NCBI GenBank assembly: GCA_050950345.1
Contig: JBMNHK010000004.1
Coordinates: 124,001-188,000, forward strand
Source: Pelotomaculum_C sp050950345
GTDB taxonomy: Bacteria; Bacillota; Desulfotomaculia; Desulfotomaculales; Pelotomaculaceae
Reading direction: 5' to 3'
DNA length: 64,000 nt
This document shows, piece by piece, positions 23,804 through 32,701 of the stretch. Position 1 is the first letter of the stretch; every line of letters starts with the position of its first letter. The position numbers and the translations under genes were made by a program. The notes beneath the pieces were generated by a model. It was given only the letters and a program-made list of their open reading frames with translations, did not search any database and had not been told where the DNA came from.

Positions 23804-24968
23804 AGACCATGAAAACATAACCAGGCTGCATCTGGGCGATAAAGAAGTCATTCTTATCGGCACCGCCCATGTATCCAGGCGCAGCGCGGAACTGGTAAAG
23901 GAAGTTATTGAAGCTGAAAGACCGGATGCCGTGTGTGTGGAATTGGACGCCCAGCGGTATCAAACAATAACCGAAGGCAACAAGTGGCAGGAACAGGACA
24001 TTTTTAAAATCATTAAGGAGAAGAAAGCCACTTTGCTGTTGATCAACCTGGTAATGGCCTCTTTTCAAAAACGGGTAGCCAAACAGTTCGGGATCAATGC
24101 GGGGCAGGAAATGCTGCAGGGTATCGCCTCAGCCAAGGAAACCGGGGCCAAGCTGGTGCTGGCGGATCGCAATATCCAAACGACTTTCGCCCGCATCTGG
24201 CATAATGTGGGATTCTGGGGCAAAGTCAGACTGATGGCGGAGCTCATCTACACTATTTTTAATAATGAAAGCATTACCGAGGAAGAAATGGAAAAAATGA
24301 AGACCCAGGATACCCTTAACACTGTCCTCAATGATTTGGCCTCCTCCTTTCCCCAATTAAAGGCCACCCTGGTGGACGAGCGTGATCAATATTTAGCTCA
24401 AAAAATTAGAGAGGCCCCGGGTCAAAAGGTGGTGGCCGTCCTGGGCGCGGCCCATGTGCCCGGTGTTAAGAAAGAGATCTACAGGGAGCATGATCTGGAA
24501 GTATTAAATCAGACTCCGGCAGCTTCCAGGATCTATGGGGTAATTGGGTGGTCAATTCCCATCTTGATTATCGGCTTCATCGCTTATGGCTTCATCACCA
24601 ATCCAGCAGTGGGAGCGCAGCAATCCTTGAGCTGGGTGCTCTGGACAGGCCTTTTGGCAGCCCTTGGCACGACCCTGGCCCTGGGACACCCGCTGTCCAT
24701 CCTGACCTCCTTTGTGGCAGCGCCCCTGACTACGCTGCACCCCATGCTGGCGGCCGGGTGGTTTGCCGGGCTTACTCAGGCCTATGTCTGCCGTCCCAAT
24801 GTGAGAGATTTTGAAAACATCAGTGAAGATGTCTTTAGCCTGAAGGGCTTTTGGAACAACAAAGTAACCAGGATTTTGCTGATTATTACTTTTGCCAATA
24901 TTGGAGCTTCCGTGGGCACTTTTGTTGCCGGGGCCAATATCCTGCGCCTGTTTTTTCAAAATCTGTAA
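23796..24968 (+). CDS. TraB/PrgY-family membrane protein
   Basis: 390 residues. The N-terminal TraB domain (Tiki/EreA-like metal-dependent hydrolase fold) shows VILIGTAHVSRRSAE at about 18-32, DAVCVELDAQRY near 47 and a second GxxH element in VVAVLGAAHVPGVKKE. The C-terminal third has four to five membrane helices from about residue 248. Enterococcal PrgY/TraB blocks pheromone signalling; bacterial and archaeal homologues are otherwise uncharacterised, with proposed protease activity at the membrane. Start ATG 23796 behind AAGGTAAGGG. Strong family match, unknown physiological substrate. Confidence 0.88.
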   Translation: MLEDHENITRLHLGDKEVILIGTAHVSRRSAELVKEVIEAERPDAVCVELDAQRYQTITEGNKWQEQDIFKIIKEKKATLLLINLVMASFQKRVAKQFGINAGQEMLQGIASAKETGAKLVLADRNIQTTFARIWHNVGFWGKVRLMAELIYTIFNNESITEEEMEKMKTQDTLNTVLNDLASSFPQLKATLVDERDQYLAQKIREAPGQKVVAVLGAAHVPGVKKEIYREHDLEVLNQTPAASRIYGVIGWSIPILIIGFIAYGFITNPAVGAQQSLSWVLWTGLLAALGTTLALGHPLSILTSFVAAPLTTLHPMLAAGWFAGLTQAYVCRPNVRDFENISEDVFSLKGFWNNKVTRILLIITFANIGASVGTFVAGANILRLFFQNL

Positions 24969-25085
24969 ATAATGAAAACAAAACAAAATATATAAAAATT
25001 TGTTTAGATAACTTGTCCATATAAAAGGAAAAAACGGCTCCATGTGGAATTTTCTAGTACCAATTCTTACAAGGGGAGCTTTTAT

Positions 25086-25730
25086 ATGGGCAAAAAAATT
25101 CAGTTTACGCAGAATTACCATGATTTGAGCACGACTCAAGGTTTTCAGTTTGAGTTTTACTGCGACCGTTGTCAATCAGGTTTCAGAACCAGTTTTAAGC
25201 CCTTCGCTACAGGTATCGCCTCAAACATATTAGAAACGGCCGGCGGCCTTTTTGGGGGCGTCTTAGGTAGGGCCGCCAGTGTGGGTGAGCGAGTCCGCTC
25301 AGCTACCTGGGAAAGAGCCCACGATCAGGCTTTTGAGGCCGCCATAGAGGAGCTAAAACCTGAGTTCATCCAGTGCCCGCGCTGCTCTGCCTGGGTTTGC
25401 CGTGAAAAGTGCTGGAATACCGGGAAAGGATTGTGCAAAAACTGTGCTCCTGATCTGGGGGTTGAAATGGCGGCAGCACAAGCCAACCGCTCTGTTGAAG
25501 AAATTTGGGCCCACGCCCATATGGCAGAGGAGGACAAAAAACTGGGCGCGGAACACTGGCGGGAGACCATCCTCGCATCTTGCCCGGAATGCGAAGCACC
25601 CCTGGCCGCGAATGTTAAGTTTTGTCCCCAGTGCGGTTATAAAGTAAAACAGTCTACCAAATGCGCAGCGTGCGGCGCCGCATTACAAAAAGGTGCTAAA
25701 TTCTGCGGCGAATGCGGCGCCAAAGTATAA
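25086..25730 (+). CDS. Zinc-ribbon protein
   Basis: About 214 residues from ATG 25086, preceded by AAGGGGAG. Several Cys pairs for zinc ribbons are present: CDRCQSGF (about 27), CPRCSAWVCREKCW and CKNC (about 99-123), CPECEAPL/CPQCGYK (about 177-196) and CAACGAAL/CGECGAK at the end. A Gly/Ala-rich helical region (ETAGGLFGGVLGRAAS) lies between the first and second. The double zinc ribbon at the C-terminus is common in Firmicute envelope or regulatory proteins. No enzymatic domain is seen. Function unknown. Confidence 0.75.
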   Translation: MGKKIQFTQNYHDLSTTQGFQFEFYCDRCQSGFRTSFKPFATGIASNILETAGGLFGGVLGRAASVGERVRSATWERAHDQAFEAAIEELKPEFIQCPRCSAWVCREKCWNTGKGLCKNCAPDLGVEMAAAQANRSVEEIWAHAHMAEEDKKLGAEHWRETILASCPECEAPLAANVKFCPQCGYKVKQSTKCAACGAALQKGAKFCGECGAKV

Positions 25731-25764
25731 GATAGTATTGTGGCACTTAACTTAGCCTGGTGTA

Positions 25765-25790
25765 AACCGGGCTGTTTTTATTGCCCGGTT
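25765..25790. terminator. Hairpin between convergent zinc-ribbon and TPM genes
   Basis: AACCGGGC (25765-25772) and GCCCGGTT (25783-25790) form an 8-bp stem. It lies between two convergent genes. The T-rich tract is in the loop and not after the stem, so terminator function is uncertain. Confidence 0.4.
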
Positions 25791-25951
25791 CGTTTAAAAG
25801 AAAAAGCTTTTTGGCGTTGGCCAGGGTAATGGCAGGATGGCGCGGGCAATGAAAGCCCTTGTCAGGTTGGTCAGGCGAGAATCGTAAAGGAAAAAATCGT
25901 GCAGATAGTTTTAAAAGTTTGTTAAGCAGAAGCTGCAATTTTACTTGCAGC

Positions 25952-26722
25952 TTACCACCCTCTGGTGCTGCCGCCGCCCCCACCGGAACCTCCACCGCCG
26001 CCAAAACCCCCACCGCCAAAACCGCCGCCGCCTCTGCCACTGCCACTGCGTGACAGGACGCTGAGCAGCATGCCGAGAATAAACCCGTCGAGGAAGCGCT
26101 GGTCCGCATATAACAGCAGGATAATCAGGACAATCAGAAGTACCTTTGCCCAGAGAGGCATGGACGCCTGCTCTGCAGGCATGTCCGCCATGGGCTGCGG
26201 CGAGCCAATGTTAACAGTTACCCCGTACTCTTTGGCCACTTCCTGGACGATAGCGCTGAAGCCGTTTAAGATCCCCTGGTTGAAGTCGTTATTGCTAAAA
26301 TAGGGGATCATATAGATGTCCTGGATCTGACCGGTCTTGGCGTCATTGAGGGCACCTTCCAGACCGTAGCCCACCTCGATGCGGGAAACCCTTTCCGCGG
26401 GGGAAACAAGGATTAAAAGCCCGTTGTTGAGGTTTTTGTCCCCAATCCCCCAGCCCCGTAGAATGGCCAGGGCATATTCCTCCGGCGACGCCCCGTCTAA
26501 GGTGTTGGTTGTGACAACTACAACCTGGGCTTTGGTTTGCCGGGCCAGCTCCGCGGAAGTCTGGACAATAGTTTGCTCCGTGGCCGGATCAAGGACACCG
26601 GCCTGATCCAGAACGTAAAACTGGCTGCTGGGCTGCGGTATCACCGGCGCGGCGATAGCAGGGGATGCTGCCAGGGCGGCCAGCAGCAACGCCAAGACGA
26701 GGAGAAGGGATAGTTTTCTCAT
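25952..26722 (-). CDS. TPM-domain (YgcG-like) membrane protein
   Basis: 256 residues. A signal peptide (1-24, LLLVLALLLAALAASPAIA) is followed by the TPM domain: FYVLDQAGVLDPATEQ, VVVVTTNTLDGASPEEYAL and GIGDKNLNNGLLILVSP, which ends near 150. A membrane helix (about 191-205) and a glycine-rich tail (GRGGGGFGGGGFGGGGG) follow. The domain sits outside the membrane. TPM proteins accompany LemA genes, as here (46 bp downstream of lemA), and are implicated in photosystem repair or envelope stress in other groups; the role in Firmicutes is not known. Confidence 0.9.
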   Translation of the reverse strand: MRKLSLLLVLALLLAALAASPAIAAPVIPQPSSQFYVLDQAGVLDPATEQTIVQTSAELARQTKAQVVVVTTNTLDGASPEEYALAILRGWGIGDKNLNNGLLILVSPAERVSRIEVGYGLEGALNDAKTGQIQDIYMIPYFSNNDFNQGILNGFSAIVQEVAKEYGVTVNIGSPQPMADMPAEQASMPLWAKVLLIVLIILLLYADQRFLDGFILGMLLSVLSRSGSGRGGGGFGGGGFGGGGGSGGGGGSTRGW

Positions 26723-26768
26723 AGGCTGACAACCCCTTCTTTAACTCATTTTGATCTTTTGGGAAAGC

Positions 26769-27326
26769 CTATCTTGAAAAATCAACTGAGGGAACCGTGT
26801 CAGCCCCTTCAGCGGCTTTGAAATACTCCCTGGGTCCAAAACCAAAAAGCCCGGCATAGAGAGAGGTGGGGAAAACCTTGATTTTGGTGTTATAAGCCTG
26901 GACGGAATTGTTGTAATCCATCCGGCTGGTGGCTATACGGTTTTCCGTACCCGCCAGCTCGTCCTGTAAGGCCCGGAAGTTAGCGTCTGCTTTCAACTGC
27001 GGGTAATTTTCAGCGATGGCCAGTAGTCTGCCCAGAGCACTGTTGAGTGCCTGATCCGCCTCAGCCACTTCACTCAATGTGGCGGCGCCGGCTAGTCCAG
27101 CCCTGGCCTCAGCTACTTGAGTAAAAATCTCTTCTTCATGAGCAGCATATCCTTTAACAGTCTCTACTAAATTAGGAATCAAGTCCTGCCGGCGTTGCAG
27201 CTGGTTTTCCACCTGACTCCATTTACTGTCGACATTTTCGGCCTCGCGCACCAGGCCGTTATAGCCGGAAATAAGCATCAAGCCCAAAATGATAATTATA
27301 CCAACCGGTACCAGCCATCTTCTCAT
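26769..27326 (-). CDS. lemA: LemA family protein
   Basis: 185 residues with one N-terminal membrane helix (about 4-20) followed by the LemA core: YNGLVREAENVDSKWSQVE, NQLQRRQDLIPNLVETVKGY, and later NRIATSRMDYNNSVQAYNT and FGFGPREYFKA. The N-terminus faces outward and the helical domain is expected on one face of the membrane. It forms an operon with the TPM gene behind it. Broadly conserved with no settled biochemical function. Confidence 0.93.
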   Translation of the reverse strand: MRRWLVPVGIIIILGLMLISGYNGLVREAENVDSKWSQVENQLQRRQDLIPNLVETVKGYAAHEEEIFTQVAEARAGLAGAATLSEVAEADQALNSALGRLLAIAENYPQLKADANFRALQDELAGTENRIATSRMDYNNSVQAYNTKIKVFPTSLYAGLFGFGPREYFKAAEGADTVPSVDFSR

Positions 27327-27511
27327 CTATCCGACCTTCCTCCTTATGAGAGAATAATTTATGCCATATTATATCATCTGTGACAGCAAGTAAAGTGAAA
27401 ATTTTATTGTTGTCTCTTGAAAAGTGAACGATTTTCTCATATGCTAGATTAAGTTGTTAGAGGTCCTGAGGCCATACCATAAATACATAATATTCGGAGG
27501 AGTACAGTAGA

Positions 27512-29152
27512 ATGGTGATTACAGATTTATTGTCCCGCAATGCAGAGTTGTACGGTGAGGAGCTCAGCTTGATCGAGGTCAATCCTGAGCTGAAGGAGAA
27601 GCGCGGGGTTACCTGGAAGGAATTTGAGTTAATTGAAGCCAATCCGTTGAGGAAATACCGCCGGGAGATGACCTGGCGGGAATTTGACGACAAAGCAAAC
27701 CGGTTTGCTAACCTGTTGTATATCAAAGGCATCAAGAAAGGCGACCGGGTGGCGATCCTGCTCATGAACTGCCTGGAATGGCTGCCCATTTACTTTGGCG
27801 TACTCAAGGCTGGCGCCGTAGTCGTGCCTTTAAACTACCGCTATACGGCGGAAGAAATAAAGTACTGCGTCACTCTGGCTGATGTGGACGCCCTGGTTTT
27901 CGGACCTGAATTCATCGGACGGGTGGAGACGATTGTTGACCAAATCCCCAATGTCAAGTTGCGCTTCTTTGTAGGCGCGGATTGTCCCACCTTTGCAGAG
28001 AGCTATTATTACCTGACAGCGGCCTGTTCCAATGGGACCCGGCCTGTACCTGTACCCATCGATGAAGAGGATGAAGCCGCAATTTATTTCTCCTCCGGCA
28101 CCACCGGTTTTCCCAAAGCCATCCTGCACAGCCACGAGGGATTAATATCTTCATGCCGGACCGAGCTGAGCAATCACGGCCAGACCAGGGAGGACAATTT
28201 TCTGTTGATCCCGCCCCTTTATCATACCGGAGCCAAAATGCACTGGTTCGGCAGCCTTCTGGCCGGCAGCAAAGCGGTTCTGCTGCGGGGTGTGTCTCCG
28301 GAATGGATCTTGAACACGGTGTCCGAAGAGCAGGTTACGATTGTCTGGCTGCTGGTGCCCTGGGCCCAGGATATCCTGGACGCTATTGAGAGAGGCGAAG
28401 TGAAGCTGGAGGACTACAAACTGGAGCAATGGCGGTTGATGCATATCGGCGCGCAACCGGTGCCCCCCAGCCTGGTGCGCCGCTGGAAAAACTATTTCCC
28501 CCATCACCTCTATGATACCAACTACGGTTTAAGTGAATCCCTGGGTCCGGGCTGTATCCACCTGGGTCTGGAGAACATCCATAAAGTGGGCGCTATCGGC
28601 AAACCGGCTGCGAATTGGCAAGCCATGATTGCGGACGAGTCCGGCAACCCTGTGAGCCAGGGCGAGGTAGGGGAACTGGCTCTAAAGGGCCCCGGCGTGA
28701 TGAGGTGTTACTATAAAGATCCGGAAGCGACGGCAGACGTGTTAAAGGACGGTTGGTTGTTCACCGGCGACATGGCCTTACAGGATGAGGACGGTTTCAT
28801 TTTTCTGGTTGACCGCAAGAAAGACGTGATCATCAGCGGCGGTGAAAATATCTATCCGGTGCAAGTGGAGGATTTCTTGCGGGCCCATGAAGCAATTAAA
28901 GATGTGGCGGTGATCGGTCTGCCGGACCCGCGCCTGGGTGAAATAGCCGCGGCGATCATCGAACTGAAACCGGGGCACAGCTGCACGGAAAAAGAAATTC
29001 TGGATTTCTGCAAACCAATACCGCGCTATAAACGCCCTCGCAAAATCATCTACGACCAGGTCCCCCGCAACCCGACCGGTAAAATTGAAAAGCCGAAGCT
29101 GCGGGAAAAATTCTGGGGCGATAGCTGGGTCGCTGCTCAGAACCGGGCTTAA
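27512..29152 (+). CDS. AMP-forming acyl-CoA ligase
   Basis: A 546-residue ANL-superfamily enzyme that activates a carboxylic acid to acyl-AMP and then acyl-CoA. The P-loop YFSSGTTGFPKAILHSH is at about 191-207; the A5 motif YGLSESLG, GWLFTGDMA, VDRKKDVIISGGENIYP and the adenylation lysine in NPTGKIEKPK follow. Overall form resembles medium/long-chain fatty acid or benzoate-type ligases; the substrate is not predictable. Oddity: the N-terminal segment is tandemly duplicated (LIEVNPELKEKRGVTWKEFE then LIEANPLRKYRREMTWREFD, about residues 20-60). ATG start with GGAGGAG upstream, terminator behind. Confidence 0.93.
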   Translation: MVITDLLSRNAELYGEELSLIEVNPELKEKRGVTWKEFELIEANPLRKYRREMTWREFDDKANRFANLLYIKGIKKGDRVAILLMNCLEWLPIYFGVLKAGAVVVPLNYRYTAEEIKYCVTLADVDALVFGPEFIGRVETIVDQIPNVKLRFFVGADCPTFAESYYYLTAACSNGTRPVPVPIDEEDEAAIYFSSGTTGFPKAILHSHEGLISSCRTELSNHGQTREDNFLLIPPLYHTGAKMHWFGSLLAGSKAVLLRGVSPEWILNTVSEEQVTIVWLLVPWAQDILDAIERGEVKLEDYKLEQWRLMHIGAQPVPPSLVRRWKNYFPHHLYDTNYGLSESLGPGCIHLGLENIHKVGAIGKPAANWQAMIADESGNPVSQGEVGELALKGPGVMRCYYKDPEATADVLKDGWLFTGDMALQDEDGFIFLVDRKKDVIISGGENIYPVQVEDFLRAHEAIKDVAVIGLPDPRLGEIAAAIIELKPGHSCTEKEILDFCKPIPRYKRPRKIIYDQVPRNPTGKIEKPKLREKFWGDSWVAAQNRA

Positions 29153-29163
29153 GCAAATAGAGC

Positions 29164-29197
29164 AGCCGGATGGTTATCAAATCATCCGGCTTGTTTA
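29164..29197 (+). terminator. Terminator of the acyl-CoA ligase gene
   Basis: AGCCGGATG (29164-29172) pairs with CATCCGGCT (29183-29191), a 9-bp stem followed by TGTTTATT. It begins 12 bases after the stop. Confidence 0.7.
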
Positions 29198-29270
29198 TTA
29201 TTTAAGCCGGCAAAATAAAAAGGCCCTGCCGCGGTTGCACAGGTCCTTGACGATGATCAATTTTCTAATT

Positions 29271-29582
29271 TCAAACTTTCAAACCGGCGCTGTTTAGAGC
29301 GTTAAGGCTGTCGGCTTCACCGATGGATTCCACTTTCAGCGTAACCGGGTTGGTTTCATATTCATGGATCACAAACTCGGTATTAAGCATTTTCATTTTT
29401 AATTCTTTACCCTCAGCGGCGCTAAGCTCTTCAGCGAGCCTCTCCGCTAAAGGGGAAGCCGCTTTGAGAATCATTTCGTAACCCATGACGTTGGAGCCGG
29501 TAAAACCCATTTTGACACGCATTTTGGGAAGGAAGCTATCAACTTTCAGATATTGGATTTCCTCATTCTTGATTGTAATCAT
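29271..29582 (-). CDS. Hypothetical protein (103 aa)
   Basis: I set the start at ATG 29582 (MITIKNEEIQYLKVDSFLPK) because AAGGAGAG lies 7 bases upstream; the frame is open 8 codons further. The protein is a mixed alpha/beta sequence with a basic segment KMRVKMGFTG and a conserved-looking FVIHEYETNPVTLKVES. No membrane helix, no signal peptide, no recognised family. It stands alone between convergent and divergent neighbours. Confidence 0.55.
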   Translation of the reverse strand: MITIKNEEIQYLKVDSFLPKMRVKMGFTGSNVMGYEMILKAASPLAERLAEELSAAEGKELKMKMLNTEFVIHEYETNPVTLKVESIGEADSLNALNSAGLKV

Positions 29583-29806
29583 TGCTACTCTCCTTATCAT
29601 CAACAATATCAGATTTCATTATAGATCGGCCTAGGCGGATCGTCAACGAGACCAGCCCGGGTAAATGATTTTTTGCCGGGCCTGGTTTGAAGGATAGGGA
29701 ATATGTCGAAGATTGTAGTGACTGTAAGGGCATTTCATGATAATATGTGGGTATTATTGGTGTTTACTGCACAATATGCTATTCTAATTCCCGGGGTTGA
29801 TTATCT

Positions 29807-30988
29807 TTGTCCTTATTCTTATTTTCCATCCGCAACGCTTTTCGCAAAAAAACTGTGGCGGCTCTGGCCATACTGGGTGTGGCTTTTGGTTGCGCCCTCA
29901 TGACCTTTCTTTTAGCGATCACTAACGGTATGGAGAACCGTGTAGCCGGCACCTTTAACAGCCTTTACGGGCGGATCACCATTACCCAAAAGGGTTCTAT
30001 TCTTGGTGGTTTGCTGCAAGGGATTGGGTCATCCGCTATACCAGACTCTTATATTGAGCTTGTGGAGAGTGTGCCGCATGTTTACAATGTGACCGGTCAA
30101 TTGACCGGCATCCTGCGACCTGCCGGCTCGACTATGGTGATGCCGGTCTTTGGCTACGGCTCCTCTGTCACCGGTGCGGGCGACCAGCCTTTTCAATGCA
30201 TCATCGAGGGAAGAGCGCCGGTTGGGACTGATGAAGTGATTATCGGCAAGAGCATGCAGGAATACCTGACCTTTACCAACACTTCATATATTACAGGTGG
30301 CTCCTATGCTTTTGAAGTTAGCGGCACTGCAAACCGGACCAAAGATCTGAAAGTGGTGGGTGTTTACCGCACCGGCAATGAGCTCCTGGATAGCGGCTTT
30401 AGCAGCACGGAAGAACTGGTGCGTGAGATCGGCCGCCTGCAGCCGGGCAAATTATCAGCTATCAGCGCTCAGGTGGACAGTATAGAAAACCTGGAAGGAG
30501 CGATACAGCAGATTGAGCAGCGCCTGGCCGGCAAAAAACCTGAGGTGCAGTTGTCTACGCCGCGAGAAATGCTGCTCCCGCTGCAAAATGTGTCTGACAT
30601 GCTGAGCCGTTTTTTCCTGGCGGTTTCACTGGTGGCAGTGCTGGCGGGCAGCCTCTCGATTATGGTGGTGCTGCTGTTTTCGGTGTTGGAACGCAAGCGG
30701 GAGTTCGGGATCCTGAAAGCGCTGGGCTGGACGCCTCGCAATATTGCTGCCATGGTGCTGGCGGAGTCTGTTGTGCTGAGCTTTTCCGGCGCTGTCCTGG
30801 GGGTAGCCCTGGGTTATGCCGGTCTGACGGCCGCAAAAAACTCCCTGAGCATTGACATCGGGACCCTTGACTGGCCGCTAGCTGCGGCGGTGGTGGCTTG
30901 CGGCGTGCTGGTGGGAGCGGTCGGGGGGCTTTATCCGGCCTGGCGGGCCAACCGGTCTGCTCCGGCTGAGATTATGCGGGGTGTCTAG
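29807..30988 (+). CDS. MacB/FtsX-type ABC transporter permease
   Basis: 393 residues with TTG start (MSLFLFSIRNAFRKKTVAA). N-terminal membrane helix (about 17-38), a large extracellular MacB-PCD-like domain (about 40-265), then three C-terminal helices with the FtsX-core motif ERKREFGILKALGWTPRNI. The topology is that of MacB/LolE-like permeases, which act by mechanotransmission, not by a channel. It overlaps by 8 bases with the frame of the next ATPase gene and is its partner. The substrate could be a peptide, lipoprotein or antibiotic. Confidence 0.9.
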   Translation: MSLFLFSIRNAFRKKTVAALAILGVAFGCALMTFLLAITNGMENRVAGTFNSLYGRITITQKGSILGGLLQGIGSSAIPDSYIELVESVPHVYNVTGQLTGILRPAGSTMVMPVFGYGSSVTGAGDQPFQCIIEGRAPVGTDEVIIGKSMQEYLTFTNTSYITGGSYAFEVSGTANRTKDLKVVGVYRTGNELLDSGFSSTEELVREIGRLQPGKLSAISAQVDSIENLEGAIQQIEQRLAGKKPEVQLSTPREMLLPLQNVSDMLSRFFLAVSLVAVLAGSLSIMVVLLFSVLERKREFGILKALGWTPRNIAAMVLAESVVLSFSGAVLGVALGYAGLTAAKNSLSIDIGTLDWPLAAAVVACGVLVGAVGGLYPAWRANRSAPAEIMRGV

Positions 30989-31004
30989 AAGGGAGGGGAC
31001 AGCA

Positions 31005-31718
31005 GTGGCGGATAATATTATTCTAGCTTTGAACTTGAGCCGTGTTTACGGCCGGGGGCCCTCTGCGGTGCGGGCTTTGGAACTTAAGCGTCTGGCTGTT
31101 GCCAGGGGCGATTTTGTGGCTTTAACAGGGCCTTCCGGCTGTGGCAAAACGACGCTGTTAAATCTACTGGGTTCTCTGGACAAACCCACCCGGGGGCGGA
31201 TCCTCATCGGCGGCAGGGACATTGCCAACCTGGGCGAGGCAGCCCTCTGCCGTTACAGGCGGGAAAAGGTGGGCTTTGTTTTTCAAGCCTACTGCCTGCT
31301 GCCTCATTTAAACGCACTGCAAAATGTTCTTACACCGGCTTATCCCGTTGGCGCCAATAGCCGCATGCGCGAGCGGGCGCGCCAGCTTTTGCGGCAGGTG
31401 GGACTGGCCGGCGTTGAAAAAAGGCTGCCGGGAGAGCTGTCCGGCGGCGAGCAGCAGCGGGTTGCCATAGCCAGAGCGCTTCTATTGGATCCGGACATTA
31501 TCCTGGCGGACGAGCCCACCGGCAACCTGGATTCGGCTAACGGCACGGTAATTATTGAATTGTTGCGAGAATTAAATGACCTGGGTAAAACGGTCCTGGT
31601 GGCAAGTCACGATGAGCGGGTTGCCCGGGCCTGCCGGAAAGTCCTCCGGTTGGAGGATGGTTCCCTGGTCAGTGAGACAGTTAATGAAATTAATGAGGTT
31701 AATGAAACAGTTAAATAG
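31005..31718 (+). CDS. ABC transporter ATP-binding protein (MacB/LolD-like)
   Basis: About 237 residues from GTG 31005, 6 bases behind GGGAGGGG; an upstream in-frame GTG at 30981 has no ribosome site. Walker A GPSGCGKTT, Q-loop VFQAYCLLPHLNA, signature LSGGEQQRVAIARAL, Walker B IILADEPTGNLDSA and H-loop VASHDERVA are complete. It pairs with the MacB-type permease just upstream. The C-terminal tail NEINEVNE is a low-complexity extension. Confidence 0.93.
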   Translation: MADNIILALNLSRVYGRGPSAVRALELKRLAVARGDFVALTGPSGCGKTTLLNLLGSLDKPTRGRILIGGRDIANLGEAALCRYRREKVGFVFQAYCLLPHLNALQNVLTPAYPVGANSRMRERARQLLRQVGLAGVEKRLPGELSGGEQQRVAIARALLLDPDIILADEPTGNLDSANGTVIIELLRELNDLGKTVLVASHDERVARACRKVLRLEDGSLVSETVNEINEVNETVK

Positions 31719-31743
31719 ATAAAAATTAAGGCGGCGTTTTTAC

Positions 31744-32340
31744 TCAGGGCCTGACGGATGATAGTATCTGGTCGGCCCTGCTCTGTTTGGTGGCTTCGTA
31801 AGTTTCCCGGGCCGCCTGGGCAGCAGTGGTAGGGCAGGCATTATCCCTCAGTTCCTGTTCAAATGCGTCCAGCAATGCGTAGGCTTCCAGGTCACATTGG
31901 GCTTCCAGATCTCTTGCCTCGGCTGCGTATCGCCTGGCCAGTTCCTGCCGGTTAACCTGGGGATTGCTTTGCTCCAGGACCTGCAATTCGTAGCTGGCCG
32001 CAGCCACCAGATTATTCAACCTGGCTTCATAAGCTGCGCAAGTCTGCAGCAACTCTGCCTGGTACTTCTCCTCAATGCGGGCAGCGATTTGCTCTTGCTC
32101 AAGGGGAGCAGCTCCATCGTCTCCCTGTACTCCGGCTGCTGGCGGTGCCGGGTCAGCGGCGGGCGCGCCGGAGCCGTCAGGCTGATGTTTCTCCTGCCAG
32201 GGGGCTCCCAGGTTGGCGATGCCGTTTCGAATACTCTGGGTAGCTTTTTCTGGCAGGTGTTCAGGTTTTTGGTTGAGCAACAGGACTGCGCCTGCTGCTA
32301 GCAGAATTAATAAAAAAAGACGCCTTTTAACCTTGGACAC
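31744..32340 (-). CDS. Hypothetical membrane-anchored coiled-coil protein
   Basis: 198 residues with GTG start and AAGGGAGT upstream. A lysine/arginine-rich start (MSKVKRRL) and one hydrophobic helix (about 8-22) anchor it. A Pro/Ala/Gly-rich linker (GAPAADPAPPAAG) leads to a long, Ala/Glu/Gln-rich helix (about 80-190), probably a coiled coil, containing two cysteines (TCAAYEARL, QCDLEAYALL) and a third near the end. No family recognised. It converges on the ABC pair. Confidence 0.55.
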   Translation of the reverse strand: MSKVKRRLFLLILLAAGAVLLLNQKPEHLPEKATQSIRNGIANLGAPWQEKHQPDGSGAPAADPAPPAAGVQGDDGAAPLEQEQIAARIEEKYQAELLQTCAAYEARLNNLVAAASYELQVLEQSNPQVNRQELARRYAAEARDLEAQCDLEAYALLDAFEQELRDNACPTTAAQAARETYEATKQSRADQILSSVRP

Positions 32341-32635
32341 TCCCTTCTCATGGGCTATTCAATCGTATAATATCACGATTACTACTTTAATGGAATGTTT
32401 TGCACCTTATTAGCTCTTTGGAAAGGCAGGTTTAATTGTTCTGTTAAAGTTCAAATATAATAAAAAAATGGTTTTATGGGTTTTGGTGCCCAACTCTCCT
32501 GCACATAATTCTTTTTTGTGAAAAACCCTGACCGGCTCAACATTGTGAGAATCTGTAAAAATGTTTACTAAAATGGCTGCAGTTGGATCGAAAAGATGCA
32601 ACAAGATCCACATAAGCAAAGTTCATCCTGGTAAA

Positions 32636-32664
32636 TTGTTATTTATTGCATTATAATGTATAAT
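32636..32664 (+). promoter_or_regulatory. Sigma-A-type promoter of the SLH protein gene
   Basis: TTGTTA (32636-32641) and a consensus TATAAT (32659-32664) are spaced by 17 bases, about 40 bases before the TTG start. The remainder of 32341-32635 shows no gene. Confidence 0.65.
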
Positions 32665-32701
32665 ATAATAATAAATTATTGATTAAAAGGAGGTTAGTTA
32701 A

